Shown: piece by piece, positions 10,410 through 19,308 of the stretch
Position numbering within the stretch: position 1 is the stretch's first letter
Layout of the letters: the number at the start of each line of letters is the position of its first letter
Position numbers and translations under genes: made by a program
NCBI RefSeq assembly: GCF_014639535.1
Contig: NZ_BMGA01000003.1
Span: 411,864-475,863, forward strand
DNA: 64,000 bases
Reading direction: 5' to 3'
From: Flavobacterium palustre
Lineage (GTDB): Bacteria > Bacteroidota > Bacteroidia > Flavobacteriales > Flavobacteriaceae
The notes under the pieces: generated by a model
Seen by the model: the letters and a program-made list of their open reading frames with translations, nothing else
What the model was told of the DNA's origin: nothing
Databases searched by the model: none

Positions 10410-11297
10410 ATGAAAAAAATAACCAAAGAAGATATCAGTCAGGAAATATTTGACCTCTATGATGATTACGCTCATAATAAAATCAAAAGAAGACAATTTA
10501 TAGAAAAGCTTTCTGTTTTTGCTGTAGGCACACTAAGCCTGCCCTCTTTACTAAGTTTCATAACTCCCGATTACGCAAATACAACACTCGTAACAGCTGA
10601 TGATCCAAGAATAGAATCCAATTATATCACTTATGATTCTCCAAAAGGAGGTGGCAAAATAAAAGGCTTACTTTCCAAACCGAGCAAAAGCAACAAAAAA
10701 CTACCCGGAGTAATCGTTGCACATGAAAACCGTGGTTTAAATCCGTACATAGAAGATGTAGGACGCAGAACTGCCATAGAGGGTTTTATCAGTTTAGCTC
10801 CCGATGCTTTAACTCCGTTAGGCGGCTATCCAGGAAATGATGATGAAGGCAGGGAAATGCAGAAAAAAAGAGACCGCTACGAAATACTGGAAGACTTCAT
10901 AGCTGCTTACTATTATTTAAAAAACCATCCTAATTGCAACGGACACATTGGTGTTGTAGGCTTTTGTTTCGGAGGCTGGATTGCTAATATGATGGCGGTA
11001 AAAATTCCAACGCTTAATGCTGCTGTTCCTTTTTACGGAGGACAACCCACAGCTGAAGAAGCAGAACAGATTACAACGCCTTTATTATTACAATATGCAG
11101 GTTTAGACACCAGGGTAAACGATGGATGGCCTGCTTTTGAAGCCATTTTAAACAAAAACAAAATCCTCAATACAGCCCATATTTATCCAAATGTCAATCA
11201 TGGATTTCATAATAACACTACACCTCGATATGATGAAAAAGCCGCTACTTTGGCCTGGACAAGAACAATTGATTTTTTCAAAGAAAAACTAAAATAA
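10410..11297 (+). CDS. Dienelactone hydrolase family protein with Tat signal
   Basis: 295-residue alpha/beta hydrolase. The N terminus has a twin-arginine signal, KRRQFIEKLSVFAVG at residues 30-44, after a cytoplasmic-looking lead of about 29 residues. The catalytic Cys186 lies in GFCFGG, the acid in AGLDTRVND and the histidine in NVNHGFHN, the Cys-Asp-His set of dienelactone hydrolases; AHENRGL carries the conserved glutamate. Because it is predicted to be exported, its substrate is probably extracellular, and it may not hydrolyse dienelactone at all. It follows the siderophore receptor but is separated from it by a terminator. Confidence 0.85.
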   Translation: MKKITKEDISQEIFDLYDDYAHNKIKRRQFIEKLSVFAVGTLSLPSLLSFITPDYANTTLVTADDPRIESNYITYDSPKGGGKIKGLLSKPSKSNKKLPGVIVAHENRGLNPYIEDVGRRTAIEGFISLAPDALTPLGGYPGNDDEGREMQKKRDRYEILEDFIAAYYYLKNHPNCNGHIGVVGFCFGGWIANMMAVKIPTLNAAVPFYGGQPTAEEAEQITTPLLLQYAGLDTRVNDGWPAFEAILNKNKILNTAHIYPNVNHGFHNNTTPRYDEKAATLAWTRTIDFFKEKLK

Positions 11298-11363
11298 ATC
11301 ACTAAAAAATCAAAGTATATAAATTCAGTTTTGTAAACTCAAGGTTGCTACTTTAAAAACTTT

Positions 11364-11429
11364 GCCACAGATTCCACGGATTTTCACAGATTAAAAGTGA
11401 TAATCCTTTAAATCTTTAAAATCTGTGGC
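11364..11429. repeat. CACAGATT inverted-repeat element
   Basis: GCCACAGATT (11364-11373) and AATCTGTGGC (11420-11429) are perfect inverted arms, with another CACAGATTAAAA inside and TTTCATCTGTG/TTTCACAGAA echoes up to 11500. It occupies most of the 263-base gap before rsmB and has no open frame of note. Confidence 0.6.
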
Positions 11430-11535
11430 TGAAAATTTTTGAAGCTTTTTTATATTTATCTGCTAAAATCGGTTTCATCTGTGTGCCAATTTCACAGAAT
11501 TGAAATTTTAATTAAACTTTCAAATCAATTAATAG

Positions 11536-11543
11536 TACCTTTG
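11536..11543 (+). promoter_or_regulatory. Candidate -7 element of rsmB
   Basis: TACCTTTG matches TAnnTTTG, 17 bases before the ATG. No -33 TTG at the expected distance. Confidence 0.5.
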
Positions 11544-11560
11544 CACTTCAAATAATTAAA

Positions 11561-12775
11561 ATGAGATTACACAGAAACTTAGTATACACTACCATCGATT
11601 CTCTAAATGCGATATTTAACGAAGGAGAATATGCAGATAAAGTAGTAGCAAGAGCATTAAAAAAAGACAAGCGTTGGGGAAGTTCCGACAGGAAATTTGT
11701 TGCTGAAACCATCTACGAAATTGTTCGTTGGAAACGATTATATGCTGAAATTGGCGAAGTAAAAGAACCTTTTGACAGAGATAATCTTTGGAGAATGTTT
11801 GCTGTATGGGCCGTTTTAAGAGGTTACCCAATTCCTGACTGGCGTCAATTAGAGGGAACTCCTGAGCGAAAAATCAAAGGGCGTTTTGACGAACTATCAA
11901 AAAACAGAGCCATTAAAGAATCTATTCCTGATTGGATGGACGAATTAGGCGTAAAAGAATTAGGGGAGAAAGTTTGGGCTAAAGAAATTGCAGCTCAAAA
12001 TCAACAGGCTAAAGTGATTCTTAGAACCAACACTCTAAAAACTACAAGAGAAAAACTAAGAGCCATTTTGATGGATTTAGATATCGAAACCGAATACCTT
12101 CAGGATCAGTCTGATGCTCTTGTCTTAAAAGAACGCGCTAATGTTTTCATGACCGATGCTTTCAAACAGGGTTTATTTGAAGTTCAGGATGCCAGTTCAC
12201 AATTAGTAGCTCCTTTTCTGGATGTAAAACCGGGAATGCGCGTAGTAGATACTTGTGCGGGTGCGGGTGGAAAAACCTTGCATATTGCTTCTTTGATGGA
12301 AAATAAGGGGCAATTGATTGCTATGGATTTATACGAAAGCAAACTGAAGCAATTAAAGTTAAGAGCAAAAAGAAACAGCGCTTTCAATATCGAATACCGC
12401 ATCATTGATACCACTAAAGTAATCAAGAAATTACACGAAAAAGCCGATCGTGTATTGATTGATGCACCTTGTAGCGGTTTAGGAGTTTTGAAAAGAAATC
12501 CGGATGCTAAATGGAAACTGAAACCTGAATTCATTGATAATATTCGAAAAGTACAATCGGAAGTTTTAGAAAGCTATTCTAAAATTGTAAAACCGGGCGG
12601 AAAGCTGGTTTATGCTACCTGTTCTATTCTTCCATCGGAAAACCAGGAACAAATAGAACGTTTTTTAACTACCGATATTGGAAAACAATTCACTTTTATC
12701 CAAGACCATAAAATTCTGGCTTCAGAATCCGGTTTTGACGGATTTTATATGGCGCTTTTAGAGAGAAAAGCTTAG
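11561..12775 (+). CDS. rsmB: rRNA cytosine-C5 methyltransferase, RsmB/NOP2 family
   Basis: SAM-dependent enzyme that methylates a cytosine of 16S rRNA (m5C), cytoplasmic, 404 residues. The N-terminal half resembles the NusB-like helical domain of RsmB (KRWGSSDRKFVAETIYEIV). The SAM-binding motif is VVDTCAGAGGKTLHIA. Motif IV is DAPCSGLGVLKRNPDAKW, with the release cysteine, and motif VI is VYATCSILPSENQEQI, with the catalytic cysteine. The exact target base is not provable from sequence. The gene is followed by a GGCAGAA tandem repeat and a bidirectional terminator. Confidence 0.88.
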   Translation: MRLHRNLVYTTIDSLNAIFNEGEYADKVVARALKKDKRWGSSDRKFVAETIYEIVRWKRLYAEIGEVKEPFDRDNLWRMFAVWAVLRGYPIPDWRQLEGTPERKIKGRFDELSKNRAIKESIPDWMDELGVKELGEKVWAKEIAAQNQQAKVILRTNTLKTTREKLRAILMDLDIETEYLQDQSDALVLKERANVFMTDAFKQGLFEVQDASSQLVAPFLDVKPGMRVVDTCAGAGGKTLHIASLMENKGQLIAMDLYESKLKQLKLRAKRNSAFNIEYRIIDTTKVIKKLHEKADRVLIDAPCSGLGVLKRNPDAKWKLKPEFIDNIRKVQSEVLESYSKIVKPGGKLVYATCSILPSENQEQIERFLTTDIGKQFTFIQDHKILASESGFDGFYMALLERKA

Positions 12776-12783
12776 TTTCAGTC

Positions 12784-12818
12784 GGCAGAAGGCAGAAGGC
12801 AGAAGGCAGAAGGCAGAC
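12784..12818. repeat. GGCAGAA tandem repeat
   Basis: Four perfect head-to-tail copies of the heptamer GGCAGAA plus a partial fifth, starting 9 bases after the rsmB stop. Related wording (TCTGCCTTCT) reappears at about 12900, near the rho stop. Confidence 0.85.
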
Positions 12819-12823
12819 CATAA

Positions 12824-12859
12824 AAAAAAGCGATTTTCATTTTGAAAATCGCTTTTTTT
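12824..12859. terminator. Bidirectional terminator between rsmB and rho
   Basis: GCGATTTTCA (12830-12839) pairs with TGAAAATCGC (12843-12852) around TTT, flanked by A-run and T-run, so it works for both convergent genes. Confidence 0.92.
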
Positions 12860-12914
12860 ATGTGTAATCAAGATTGCAGTCTGAAATCTGCAATCTAAAT
12901 TCTGCCTTCTAAAA

Positions 12915-14738
12915 TTAGTCGTTCATCGAAATCAAAAATTCCTCATTATTTCTGGTTTTCTTAAATCGGTCATTGATGAATTCCATCGCTTCTATTGGAT
13001 TCATATCCGAAAGGTATTTTCTCATTATCCACATTCTTTGTAATGTATCTTTATCAAGAAGTAAATCATCTCTTCTGGTACTTGACGAAGTCAAATCAAT
13101 AGCAGGGAAGATTCGTTTATTAGCAATTTTTCTATCCAATTGCAATTCCATATTACCTGTTCCTTTAAATTCTTCGAAAATAACCTCGTCCATTTTCGAA
13201 CCGGTTTCTGTCAATGCGGTAGCTATAATACTCAACGAACCACCTTTTTCTACATTACGTGCAGCACCAAAGAAACGTTTTGGTTTTTGAAGCGCATTCG
13301 CATCTACACCCCCACTCAATACTTTACCTGAAGCCGGTTGAACCGTATTGTAAGCTCTGGCTAAACGTGTAATAGAATCTAACAAAATCACCACATCATG
13401 ACCACATTCTACCAAACGTTTTGATTTTTCAAGAACAATATTAGCAATTTTAACGTGTTCCTGAGGCTCTCTGTCAAATGTTGATGCAATTACCTCACCA
13501 CGCACCGAACGTTGCATATCAGTCACCTCTTCCGGGCGCTCATCAATCAATAAAACAATAAGATATACTTCAGGATGATTTGCAGCAATAGCATTGGCTA
13601 TTTCTTTCAACAACATGGTTTTACCCGTTTTAGGCTGGGCTACAATCATACCTCGTTGTCCTTTTCCTATTGGAGAAAACAAATCGATAATTCGGGTTGA
13701 AATACTGCTGTCTCTTTCGGCTAATTTGAATTTTTCTGAAGGGAATATCGGAGTTAAATGCTCGAATGAAATTCGGTCTCTAACCACCTGAGGATCGTGT
13801 CCGTTAATTTTAAGAACACGTACTAATGGAAAAAACTTTTCTCCTTCTTTTGGAGGTCTTACCACTCCTTTTACCGTATCTCCGGTTTTTAAACCAAATA
13901 ATCTGATTTGAGATGTCGATAAATAAATATCATCCGGCGAAGCCAAATAATTATAATCTGAAGAACGTAAAAAACCGTAACCATCCGGCATCATTTCAAG
14001 AACACCTTCACTTTCTATGATTCCATCAAATTCAAAATCGGAGTCTCTAAAATTATTATTCTTTTTATTTTTAAAATTAGGATTCTGATTTTGATTCGGG
14101 TTCGAATTCTGGTTTTGGTTTGAATTCGAATTTTGGTTAGGATTCTGCTTATTTTGCTGATTGGGGTTTATTTTCTTTGGAGCAGCCGGAGTAATTACTT
14201 CAGAAGCTGCTTCCACAGGATTCAATTCTGATGAATTTGCTTCTGTTTGAATTCCTTCAGCAGCAACAGCATTTTCATTAACCGTTTCCTTATTTTCTTT
14301 GTTCTTTTTTTGAGCAATTTTCTTTTCGTAAGTGGCTTTGTTAAATTTTACCGCCTTCGTTTTTTCAACAACAACTTCTTGTTCTACCTTTTCTTTTCCT
14401 TCCTTTATTTCAGGCTCAGCAATGGCTCCAACCGGAAAATCAAGTTCATTGGTCGTTTTTTCAGATGATTGTACTTGATCTTTTGACGCTGCTTCGGCAA
14501 CTATCTTAGAAACAGCCTGCTTTTTAGCGGGAGTAATACGCTCTCTCTTCGGTTTATCTTCTGTTTTAGGACTAACTTTTTCCTCAACGTCTTTTGTTTC
14601 CAAAGATTTTTGAAAGTCCAAAATACTGCTGATAAGCGCATCTTTTTTTACACCGTTGAATTTTATCGTTTTAGCAGCTTTAGCTATTTGTTGAAGCTCA
14701 GAAAGCTTCATTTCTTTTAATGCCGAAATATCAAACAT
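12915..14738 (-). CDS. rho: Transcription termination factor Rho with N/Q-rich insert
   Basis: Hexameric RNA-dependent ATPase that ends transcription, 607 residues against about 420 in E. coli. Residues 1-45 form the Rho N-terminal helical domain ([13 protein letters not shown]). Residues 46-235 are a charged, low-complexity insert with an Asn/Gln-rich tract at 191-229. The cold-shock-like RNA-binding domain begins near 240 ([19 protein letters not shown]). Walker A is [13 protein letters not shown] and Walker B is [16 protein letters not shown]. Long inserts are typical of Bacteroidota Rho. The intergenic leader holds a 7-bp inverted repeat (GTATTAT/ATAATAC at 14834-14853) that could serve control of rho, which is speculative. 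Confidence 0.96.
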   Translation of the reverse strand: MFDISALKEMKLSELQQIAKAAKTIKFNGVKKDALISSILDFQKSLETKDVEEKVSPKTEDKPKRERITPAKKQAVSKIVAEAASKDQVQSSEKTTNELDFPVGAIAEPEIKEGKEKVEQEVVVEKTKAVKFNKATYEKKIAQKKNKENKETVNENAVAAEGIQTEANSSELNPVEAASEVITPAAPKKINPNQQNKQNPNQNSNSNQNQNSNPNQNQNPNFKNKKNNNFRDSDFEFDGIIESEGVLEMMPDGYGFLRSSDYNYLASPDDIYLSTSQIRLFGLKTGDTVKGVVRPPKEGEKFFPLVRVLKINGHDPQVVRDRISFEHLTPIFPSEKFKLAERDSSISTRIIDLFSPIGKGQRGMIVAQPKTGKTMLLKEIANAIAANHPEVYLIVLLIDERPEEVTDMQRSVRGEVIASTFDREPQEHVKIANIVLEKSKRLVECGHDVVILLDSITRLARAYNTVQPASGKVLSGGVDANALQKPKRFFGAARNVEKGGSLSIIATALTETGSKMDEVIFEEFKGTGNMELQLDRKIANKRIFPAIDLTSSSTRRDDLLLDKDTLQRMWIMRKYLSDMNPIEAMEFINDRFKKTRNNEEFLISMND

Positions 14739-14897
14739 GAATGTTCTATGAATTTAATTAAATTGGGGAATCTTTGGAAAAGATTTAGGTGTATTTTTTT
14801 ATTTTGAATCAACCGCAGTATGAAGTGCTTACGGTATTATGTTGCAATAATACGAATAAAATTTAATCATACAATAGTATTTTAAAAAAAGAAAATA

Positions 14898-14905
14898 TAT
14901 TTTTG
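14898..14905 (+). promoter_or_regulatory. Candidate -7 element of the DUF4293 gene
   Basis: TATTTTTG matches TAnnTTTG, 19 bases before the ATG at 14925. It rules against the TTG at 14916 as the start. Confidence 0.5.
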
Positions 14906-14924
14906 TGGAGCAATTTTGATAGAA

Positions 14925-15338
14925 ATGATACAACGAATTCAAACCATATATTTACTTTTAGCTTTTGTAATCACAGGAGTTTTGCCTTTTATTTTCCCAT
15001 TGTGGACTATGAGCAACGGTAAATCTTTCTTTTTTATGCAAAGCCAGATTTATGCCATTCTGTTTGGACTAAGTACCACACTTTCAATATTAAGTATTTT
15101 ATCCTATAAGAAAAGACAAAATCAATTTGTTATCAACAGATTGAATATGATATTAAATTTGATTTTATTAGGATTGTTTTTATATCGTTCACTAAATTTA
15201 TCTGGAGAAACTCCTGTAGTTTCTGAGAAAGGTATTGGGATGTTTCTGCCTATTATTGCTATCGTAGCATTAGTTTTAGCTAATAAAGCGATCAAAAAGG
15301 ACGAAGATCTTGTAAAATCTGTAGATCGATTGAGGTAA
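14925..15338 (+). CDS. DUF4293 family membrane protein
   Basis: 137-residue inner-membrane protein of unknown function, widespread in Flavobacteriia. It starts with the characteristic MIQRIQTIYLLLAF and has four hydrophobic segments, approximately residues 7-28, 43-62, 74-94 and 103-120, ending in a charged tail. The ATG at 14925 is chosen because the family begins at MIQRIQ and a -7 element lies just upstream. It is divergent from rho, a common arrangement in this group as far as I recall, and followed by a terminator. Confidence 0.82.
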   Translation: MIQRIQTIYLLLAFVITGVLPFIFPLWTMSNGKSFFFMQSQIYAILFGLSTTLSILSILSYKKRQNQFVINRLNMILNLILLGLFLYRSLNLSGETPVVSEKGIGMFLPIIAIVALVLANKAIKKDEDLVKSVDRLR

Positions 15339-15370
15339 ACCTATAAATTTTAATTTATTAGTGCGAAGAA

Positions 15371-15398
15371 AACCCGAATTTTACATTCGGGTTTTTTT
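15371..15398 (+). terminator. Terminator after the DUF4293 gene
   Basis: AACCCGAAT (15371-15379) pairs with ATTCGGGTT (15385-15393), followed by a T-run. Confidence 0.9.
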
Positions 15399-15415
15399 GT
15401 AGTCCTTTTTTTCAA

Positions 15416-15423
15416 TACATTTG
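15416..15423 (+). promoter_or_regulatory. -7 element of the NarL-type response regulator
   Basis: TACATTTG matches TAnnTTTG. A TTG at 15397-15399, inside the preceding terminator's T-run, gives a 16-base spacer, slightly short of the consensus. Confidence 0.5.
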
Positions 15424-15441
15424 ATTTATTAGAAAACACCT

Positions 15442-16104
15442 ATGGAAACTCCAATACGAATTCATTTAGCCGACGATCATCAGGTATTAATCAATGGTAT
15501 GCGTACTTTATTAAACGCTGTCCCTTTCTTTAATGTCGTTGGTTCTTCCTTAAGAGGAACTGTTCTTTTCGAAGAAGTTACAAACAATTCTACCGATATT
15601 TTAGTTCTAGACATCAGTATGCCCGAAAAAGACGGCATCGAAGTTCTTAAGGAATTTGCTAAAAAAGGCTTCCCGTGCAAAGTAATTGTGCTTTCGGCTT
15701 ACGATGATGTCAAAATCGTTAAGGAAGTTATGAAATTAGGCGCCAGCGGTTACCTAACCAAGCAATGTGCCTGCGAAAACATTGTTGAAGCCATACAAAC
15801 CGTTAATAAAAACGAAGAATATTTTTGTGATCAGGTGCGGGAAAAAATATTTTCTTCGGCAACAAAAAACAATGAAAAACTAAATAAAACCAAACTTGAA
15901 CTTGATTTTCAATTAAGCAATCGGGAAATAGAAATCATTACTTTAATAGCCTTAGAATACAGCGGTAAAGAAATCTCAGACCAATTATTCATTAGTACTA
16001 ATACCGTAGAGACCCACCGAAAAAACATCATGAAAAAACTGAAGGTGAAAAATATGGTTGGTTTGGTTAAATTTGCTTTAAAACACAACCTAATCAATCC
16101 TTAA
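15442..16104 (+). CDS. NarL/LuxR-family response regulator
   Basis: 220-residue cytoplasmic DNA-binding regulator. The receiver domain (about 1-120) has the acidic pair in LADDHQ, the phosphorylatable Asp in LVLDISMPEKDG and the lysine in SGYLTKQ. The C-terminal LuxR helix-turn-helix is LSNREIEIITLIALEYSGKE through NTVETHRKNIMKKL. The gene for its probable kinase follows after 16 bases. Target genes cannot be read from sequence. Confidence 0.93.
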   Translation: METPIRIHLADDHQVLINGMRTLLNAVPFFNVVGSSLRGTVLFEEVTNNSTDILVLDISMPEKDGIEVLKEFAKKGFPCKVIVLSAYDDVKIVKEVMKLGASGYLTKQCACENIVEAIQTVNKNEEYFCDQVREKIFSSATKNNEKLNKTKLELDFQLSNREIEIITLIALEYSGKEISDQLFISTNTVETHRKNIMKKLKVKNMVGLVKFALKHNLINP

Positions 16105-16120
16105 GTTTACTTTTTCAGTC

Positions 16121-17812
16121 ATGCCTCACCAACGCATTTACAGCTTGTTTTTACTACTTTGCTTAAGTACAATGAGCCTGTTTTCCCAAACAGAAAATCT
16201 GCAAAAGCAAACTAAATCTTTGACTCAAAAAGCAACAGAATTAATGCGGAACGAGAATTACGAAAAATCGCTAATCCTTTCCAGACAAGCATTGAGCCAA
16301 GCCATCGCTTTAAAAAACAATGAACTCATTGCTACATCTTACAACACAATCGCTGCAAACTTTGATCAATTAGCCGAATATGAAAAAGCTTTATTTTATT
16401 ATAAAAAGGCACTTATTTACGCTGATAAGACCAACAACAATCATCTGAAAAACTGGATTAACAACAATCTGGGAAACATTTATTGTTTTGATAAAAAAGA
16501 ATACAGTAAAGGAATTTATTATTATAAAAAATCACTGGAATACAGCACAAAAATTGCCGATTCATCCGAAATTCTTTTTACTAAACTGAATATTAGCTGG
16601 GCTTATTTTGATATTGGAAAATACAACAAAGTACTCCCTTACCTGGAATACATCAACAAATACCATAAAAAACATGGAGACGAGTCAACTATTGTAGCAA
16701 TAAATATGCTCAATGGCATGTACCATTCTTATGCTAATAATTCTCAAAAAGCCTATTTTTATTTTGAAAAAGCAATCGAATCAGGAAAAAAAGGCAGGGA
16801 AAAATCGGATTTATCATTTGCGCATCAGGAATATTCTAAATTTTTATTCAAGATGAAAAAATTCAAAAAAGCCTATGAAAATCTTAATGCCTACAATGAA
16901 CTCACTGCCAAACTTAATGATGAAGAAAAATTAAGAAAAATTAATGTTGCCGGTATCAATCTTGAAATTGATGAATACAAAAGAGAAATTGACAACATTA
17001 AAACCGAATACAAAACCAACCACCAAATCTTATTAGAAAGACAATCTAAAAACAAATTAATCAGCATCATCATCATTACAGCATTGCTGCTTTTTATTGT
17101 TTTTTCCTATATGTATTTTCAAAACAAACAACTCAAACAGACGAACAAACTTAAAGATATTGAAAGTAAAATTCAGGAAAATATTATTACTGCTTCGATT
17201 AACGGACAAGAAATGGAGCGCAAAAAAATCGCTTCCTTTTTACATGATAATATTAGTGCCTTACTCTCTTCAGCGGCTATGCACCTGACTATTTTTTCCA
17301 CAAAAAATCAAAATAATAGCGAAGAAATCACAAAAACCAAAGCCATTCTTATCCAAACTCATTACAAAGTAAGAGATTTATCGCACAGTCTCTTACCTAC
17401 GCTGTTAGCCCGTTTTGGTTTATTTTATGCGCTAAATGATTTATGCGAAATGAATTCCAATTCAACAATTCATTTTCATTACTCCAGTGATGTTTCGGAT
17501 GCAACGCGCTATAACGAAGACTACGAAATGAAAATGTATTTCATTATCAGTGAATTACTAAACAACATTACCAACCACAGTAAAGCCAATAAAGCAAAAC
17601 TGCATTTAAAAGAAATAAACAAAGAACTGCACATTTTAGTAAAAGACAACGGCGTAGGATTTGAAATCAACCAATTCCAAACCATAGAAGGATTTGGGTT
17701 AAACCAAATCAAAGCCCGAATTAACACCATGAAAGGTAAGTTTAATATTATTTCCAGACCAAATCAGGGAACTACCATTGAAATTATAGCACCTATTGAT
17801 TACGAAAGTTAA
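16121..17812 (+). CDS. TPR-containing sensor histidine kinase (HisKA_3 type)
   Basis: 563-residue inner-membrane kinase, partner of the preceding regulator. A signal peptide (SLFLLLCLSTMSLFSQ) leads to a periplasmic array of tetratricopeptide repeats (for example SYNTIAANFDQLAEYEKALF at about residue 65). One membrane helix follows (LISIIIITALLLFIVFSYMY, near 310), then a coiled linker, the phospho-acceptor histidine in MERKKIASFLHDNISALL and a HATPase domain (SELLNNITNHSKA, VKDNGVGF, GFGLNQIKAR). This TPR-NarL kinase design is common in Bacteroidota. The signal sensed is unknown. Its stop abuts the stop of the convergent gene with no gap. Confidence 0.92.
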   Translation: MPHQRIYSLFLLLCLSTMSLFSQTENLQKQTKSLTQKATELMRNENYEKSLILSRQALSQAIALKNNELIATSYNTIAANFDQLAEYEKALFYYKKALIYADKTNNNHLKNWINNNLGNIYCFDKKEYSKGIYYYKKSLEYSTKIADSSEILFTKLNISWAYFDIGKYNKVLPYLEYINKYHKKHGDESTIVAINMLNGMYHSYANNSQKAYFYFEKAIESGKKGREKSDLSFAHQEYSKFLFKMKKFKKAYENLNAYNELTAKLNDEEKLRKINVAGINLEIDEYKREIDNIKTEYKTNHQILLERQSKNKLISIIIITALLLFIVFSYMYFQNKQLKQTNKLKDIESKIQENIITASINGQEMERKKIASFLHDNISALLSSAAMHLTIFSTKNQNNSEEITKTKAILIQTHYKVRDLSHSLLPTLLARFGLFYALNDLCEMNSNSTIHFHYSSDVSDATRYNEDYEMKMYFIISELLNNITNHSKANKAKLHLKEINKELHILVKDNGVGFEINQFQTIEGFGLNQIKARINTMKGKFNIISRPNQGTTIEIIAPIDYES

Positions 17813-18310
17813 TCAGACTCTTTTTTCAATCTCTATAATTTCCAAATCTTTAATTTTATCGCCTTCAATCACAAATCGCAACATAGTGCGAACCTGATGA
17901 AAACCACTTTTACCACAAGCCCCCGGATTCATGTGCAAAAGATTGTGTTTTTTATCAAACATCACTTTTAAAATATGCGAATGTCCGCAAATGAACAATT
18001 GCGGCGGATTAGCTGTCATTTCGGCTTTCAGAGCAGGATTGTATTTTCCGGGGTAACCGCCAATGTGGGTTATCCAAACCGAAACTCCCTCACACATAAA
18101 ACGATTGTGTAAAGGAAATTCCAAACGCGCCTGAGCATCATCGATATTGCCGTAAACAGCCCGCAGCGGCTTGATTTTTTTAATAGTATCTGTCACTACT
18201 AAATCACCAATATCGCCTGCGTGCCAAACCTCATCAGCCTGTTTTACATATTTTAAAATTGCATCGTCAATATGACTGTGCGTATCCGAAAGTAAAAGGA
18301 TTTTTTTCAT
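17813..18310 (-). CDS. YfcE/MJ0936-family metallophosphoesterase
   Basis: 165-residue cytoplasmic phosphodiesterase of the calcineurin-like superfamily. The metal motifs are in order: DTHSH (residues 9-13), GDIGD, GNID (GNxD type), and GHSH followed by LHMNPGACG. YfcE-type proteins hydrolyse model phosphodiesters and the cellular substrate is unclear. It is a stand-alone gene with a TAACTTTG -7 element upstream. Confidence 0.88.
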   Translation of the reverse strand: MKKILLLSDTHSHIDDAILKYVKQADEVWHAGDIGDLVVTDTIKKIKPLRAVYGNIDDAQARLEFPLHNRFMCEGVSVWITHIGGYPGKYNPALKAEMTANPPQLFICGHSHILKVMFDKKHNLLHMNPGACGKSGFHQVRTMLRFVIEGDKIKDLEIIEIEKRV

Positions 18311-18341
18311 TGCTGCGAAAAGTAGTTCAAGAATTAGACAA

Positions 18342-18349
18342 CAAAGTTA
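18342..18349 (-). promoter_or_regulatory. Candidate -7 element of the metallophosphoesterase gene
   Basis: CAAAGTTA reads TAACTTTG on the minus strand, matching TAnnTTTG, 31 bases before the ATG at 18310. Confidence 0.5.
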
Positions 18350-18465
18350 TCATATTACAATGGAGATTAAGCTTCTTAGTTTTAGGATTTTTTAAACAAC
18401 AACTAAGATAAAACTTTGTAAATTTGTCCATATTAATTTTTCAATGAACATTCGCAGCTTTGCTG

Positions 18466-18489
18466 ACTGAACACTGATTACTGAACACT
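18466..18489. repeat. ACTGAACACT direct repeat before truA
   Basis: ACTGAACACT occurs at 18466-18475 and 18480-18489, a 14-base period. The TTG start of truA follows 4 bases later. The same wording (ACTGAACACTGC) recurs near 22098, around the trmL stop. Confidence 0.65.
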
Positions 18490-18493
18490 AGCC

Positions 18494-19228
18494 TTGAGAT
18501 ATTTTATAAAATTAGCTTACAACGGAACTCCTTATCATGGTTGGCAAATTCAGCCTAATGCACCTTCAGTACAACAAACACTCAACAAGGCTTTTTCGGT
18601 TTTATTAAATGCTGAAATCAACTTAATGGGCGCAGGACGCACAGATACCGGTGTTCATGCCAGAGAAATGTATGCTCATTTTGATTTTGAAACTGCTTTT
18701 GATATTCCAAAATTAGTTTACAAACTCAATTCCTATCTTCCTAAAGATATTGTTATTTATGGAATTTTTCCCGTTGCCGACGATGCGCACACACGTTTTG
18801 ATGCCACTAAGCGAACTTATGAATACCATATCAATAGTTACAAAGATGCTTTTTTACAGGAGCAAAGTTGGTATTTCAGTCAAAATCTAGATGTGGATTT
18901 AATGGATGAAGCCGCAAAACTATTATTCAACCACACTGATTTTCAATGTTTCTCTAAGGTAAATACTGATGTGAATACATTTGATTGTACTATTTTTGAA
19001 GCACATTGGAAAAAAGAAGGAAACAAATTGATTTTTACCATTTCGGCCAATCGTTTTTTGAGAAATATGGTACGCTCCATTGTAGGAACATTGATTAATA
19101 TTGGTTTACACAAAATAACTTTAGCCGATTTTAATGCTATTATCGAAAGCAAAAGCAGAGAAAAAGCCGGTTTTTCGGTACCAGCTCACGGATTGTATTT
19201 AACTAAAATTGAATATCCTTATTTATAA
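18494..19228 (+). CDS. truA: tRNA pseudouridine(38-40) synthase TruA
   Basis: 244-residue cytoplasmic enzyme converting uridines 38-40 of the tRNA anticodon arm to pseudouridine. The catalytic Asp is in GAGRTDTGVHA, and the N terminus MRYFIKLAYNGTPYHGWQ is typical, so the TTG at 18494 is taken as start; no ATG fits. The C-terminal motif FLRNMVRSIVGTLI is also conserved. The TTG follows directly after a short repeat, and a TAAATTTG at 18419-18426 could be its -7 element, leaving a leader that contains the repeat. Confidence 0.93.
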   Translation: MRYFIKLAYNGTPYHGWQIQPNAPSVQQTLNKAFSVLLNAEINLMGAGRTDTGVHAREMYAHFDFETAFDIPKLVYKLNSYLPKDIVIYGIFPVADDAHTRFDATKRTYEYHINSYKDAFLQEQSWYFSQNLDVDLMDEAAKLLFNHTDFQCFSKVNTDVNTFDCTIFEAHWKKEGNKLIFTISANRFLRNMVRSIVGTLINIGLHKITLADFNAIIESKSREKAGFSVPAHGLYLTKIEYPYL

Positions 19229-19308
19229 AGGATTGATTTTTGACATTGCAATTGTTATTGACATTTTTTTAAAAAATTGAAATTACAGGATAAAGCTCCT
19301 AAAAATAT

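Noticed and set aside
12973-13331. Plus-strand open frames opposite rho
   Set aside because: Antisense shadows of a strongly conserved gene; no family resemblance.
18391-18399. TTTAAACAA upstream of truA as an operator half-site
   Set aside because: No partner arm at the 14-base distance.
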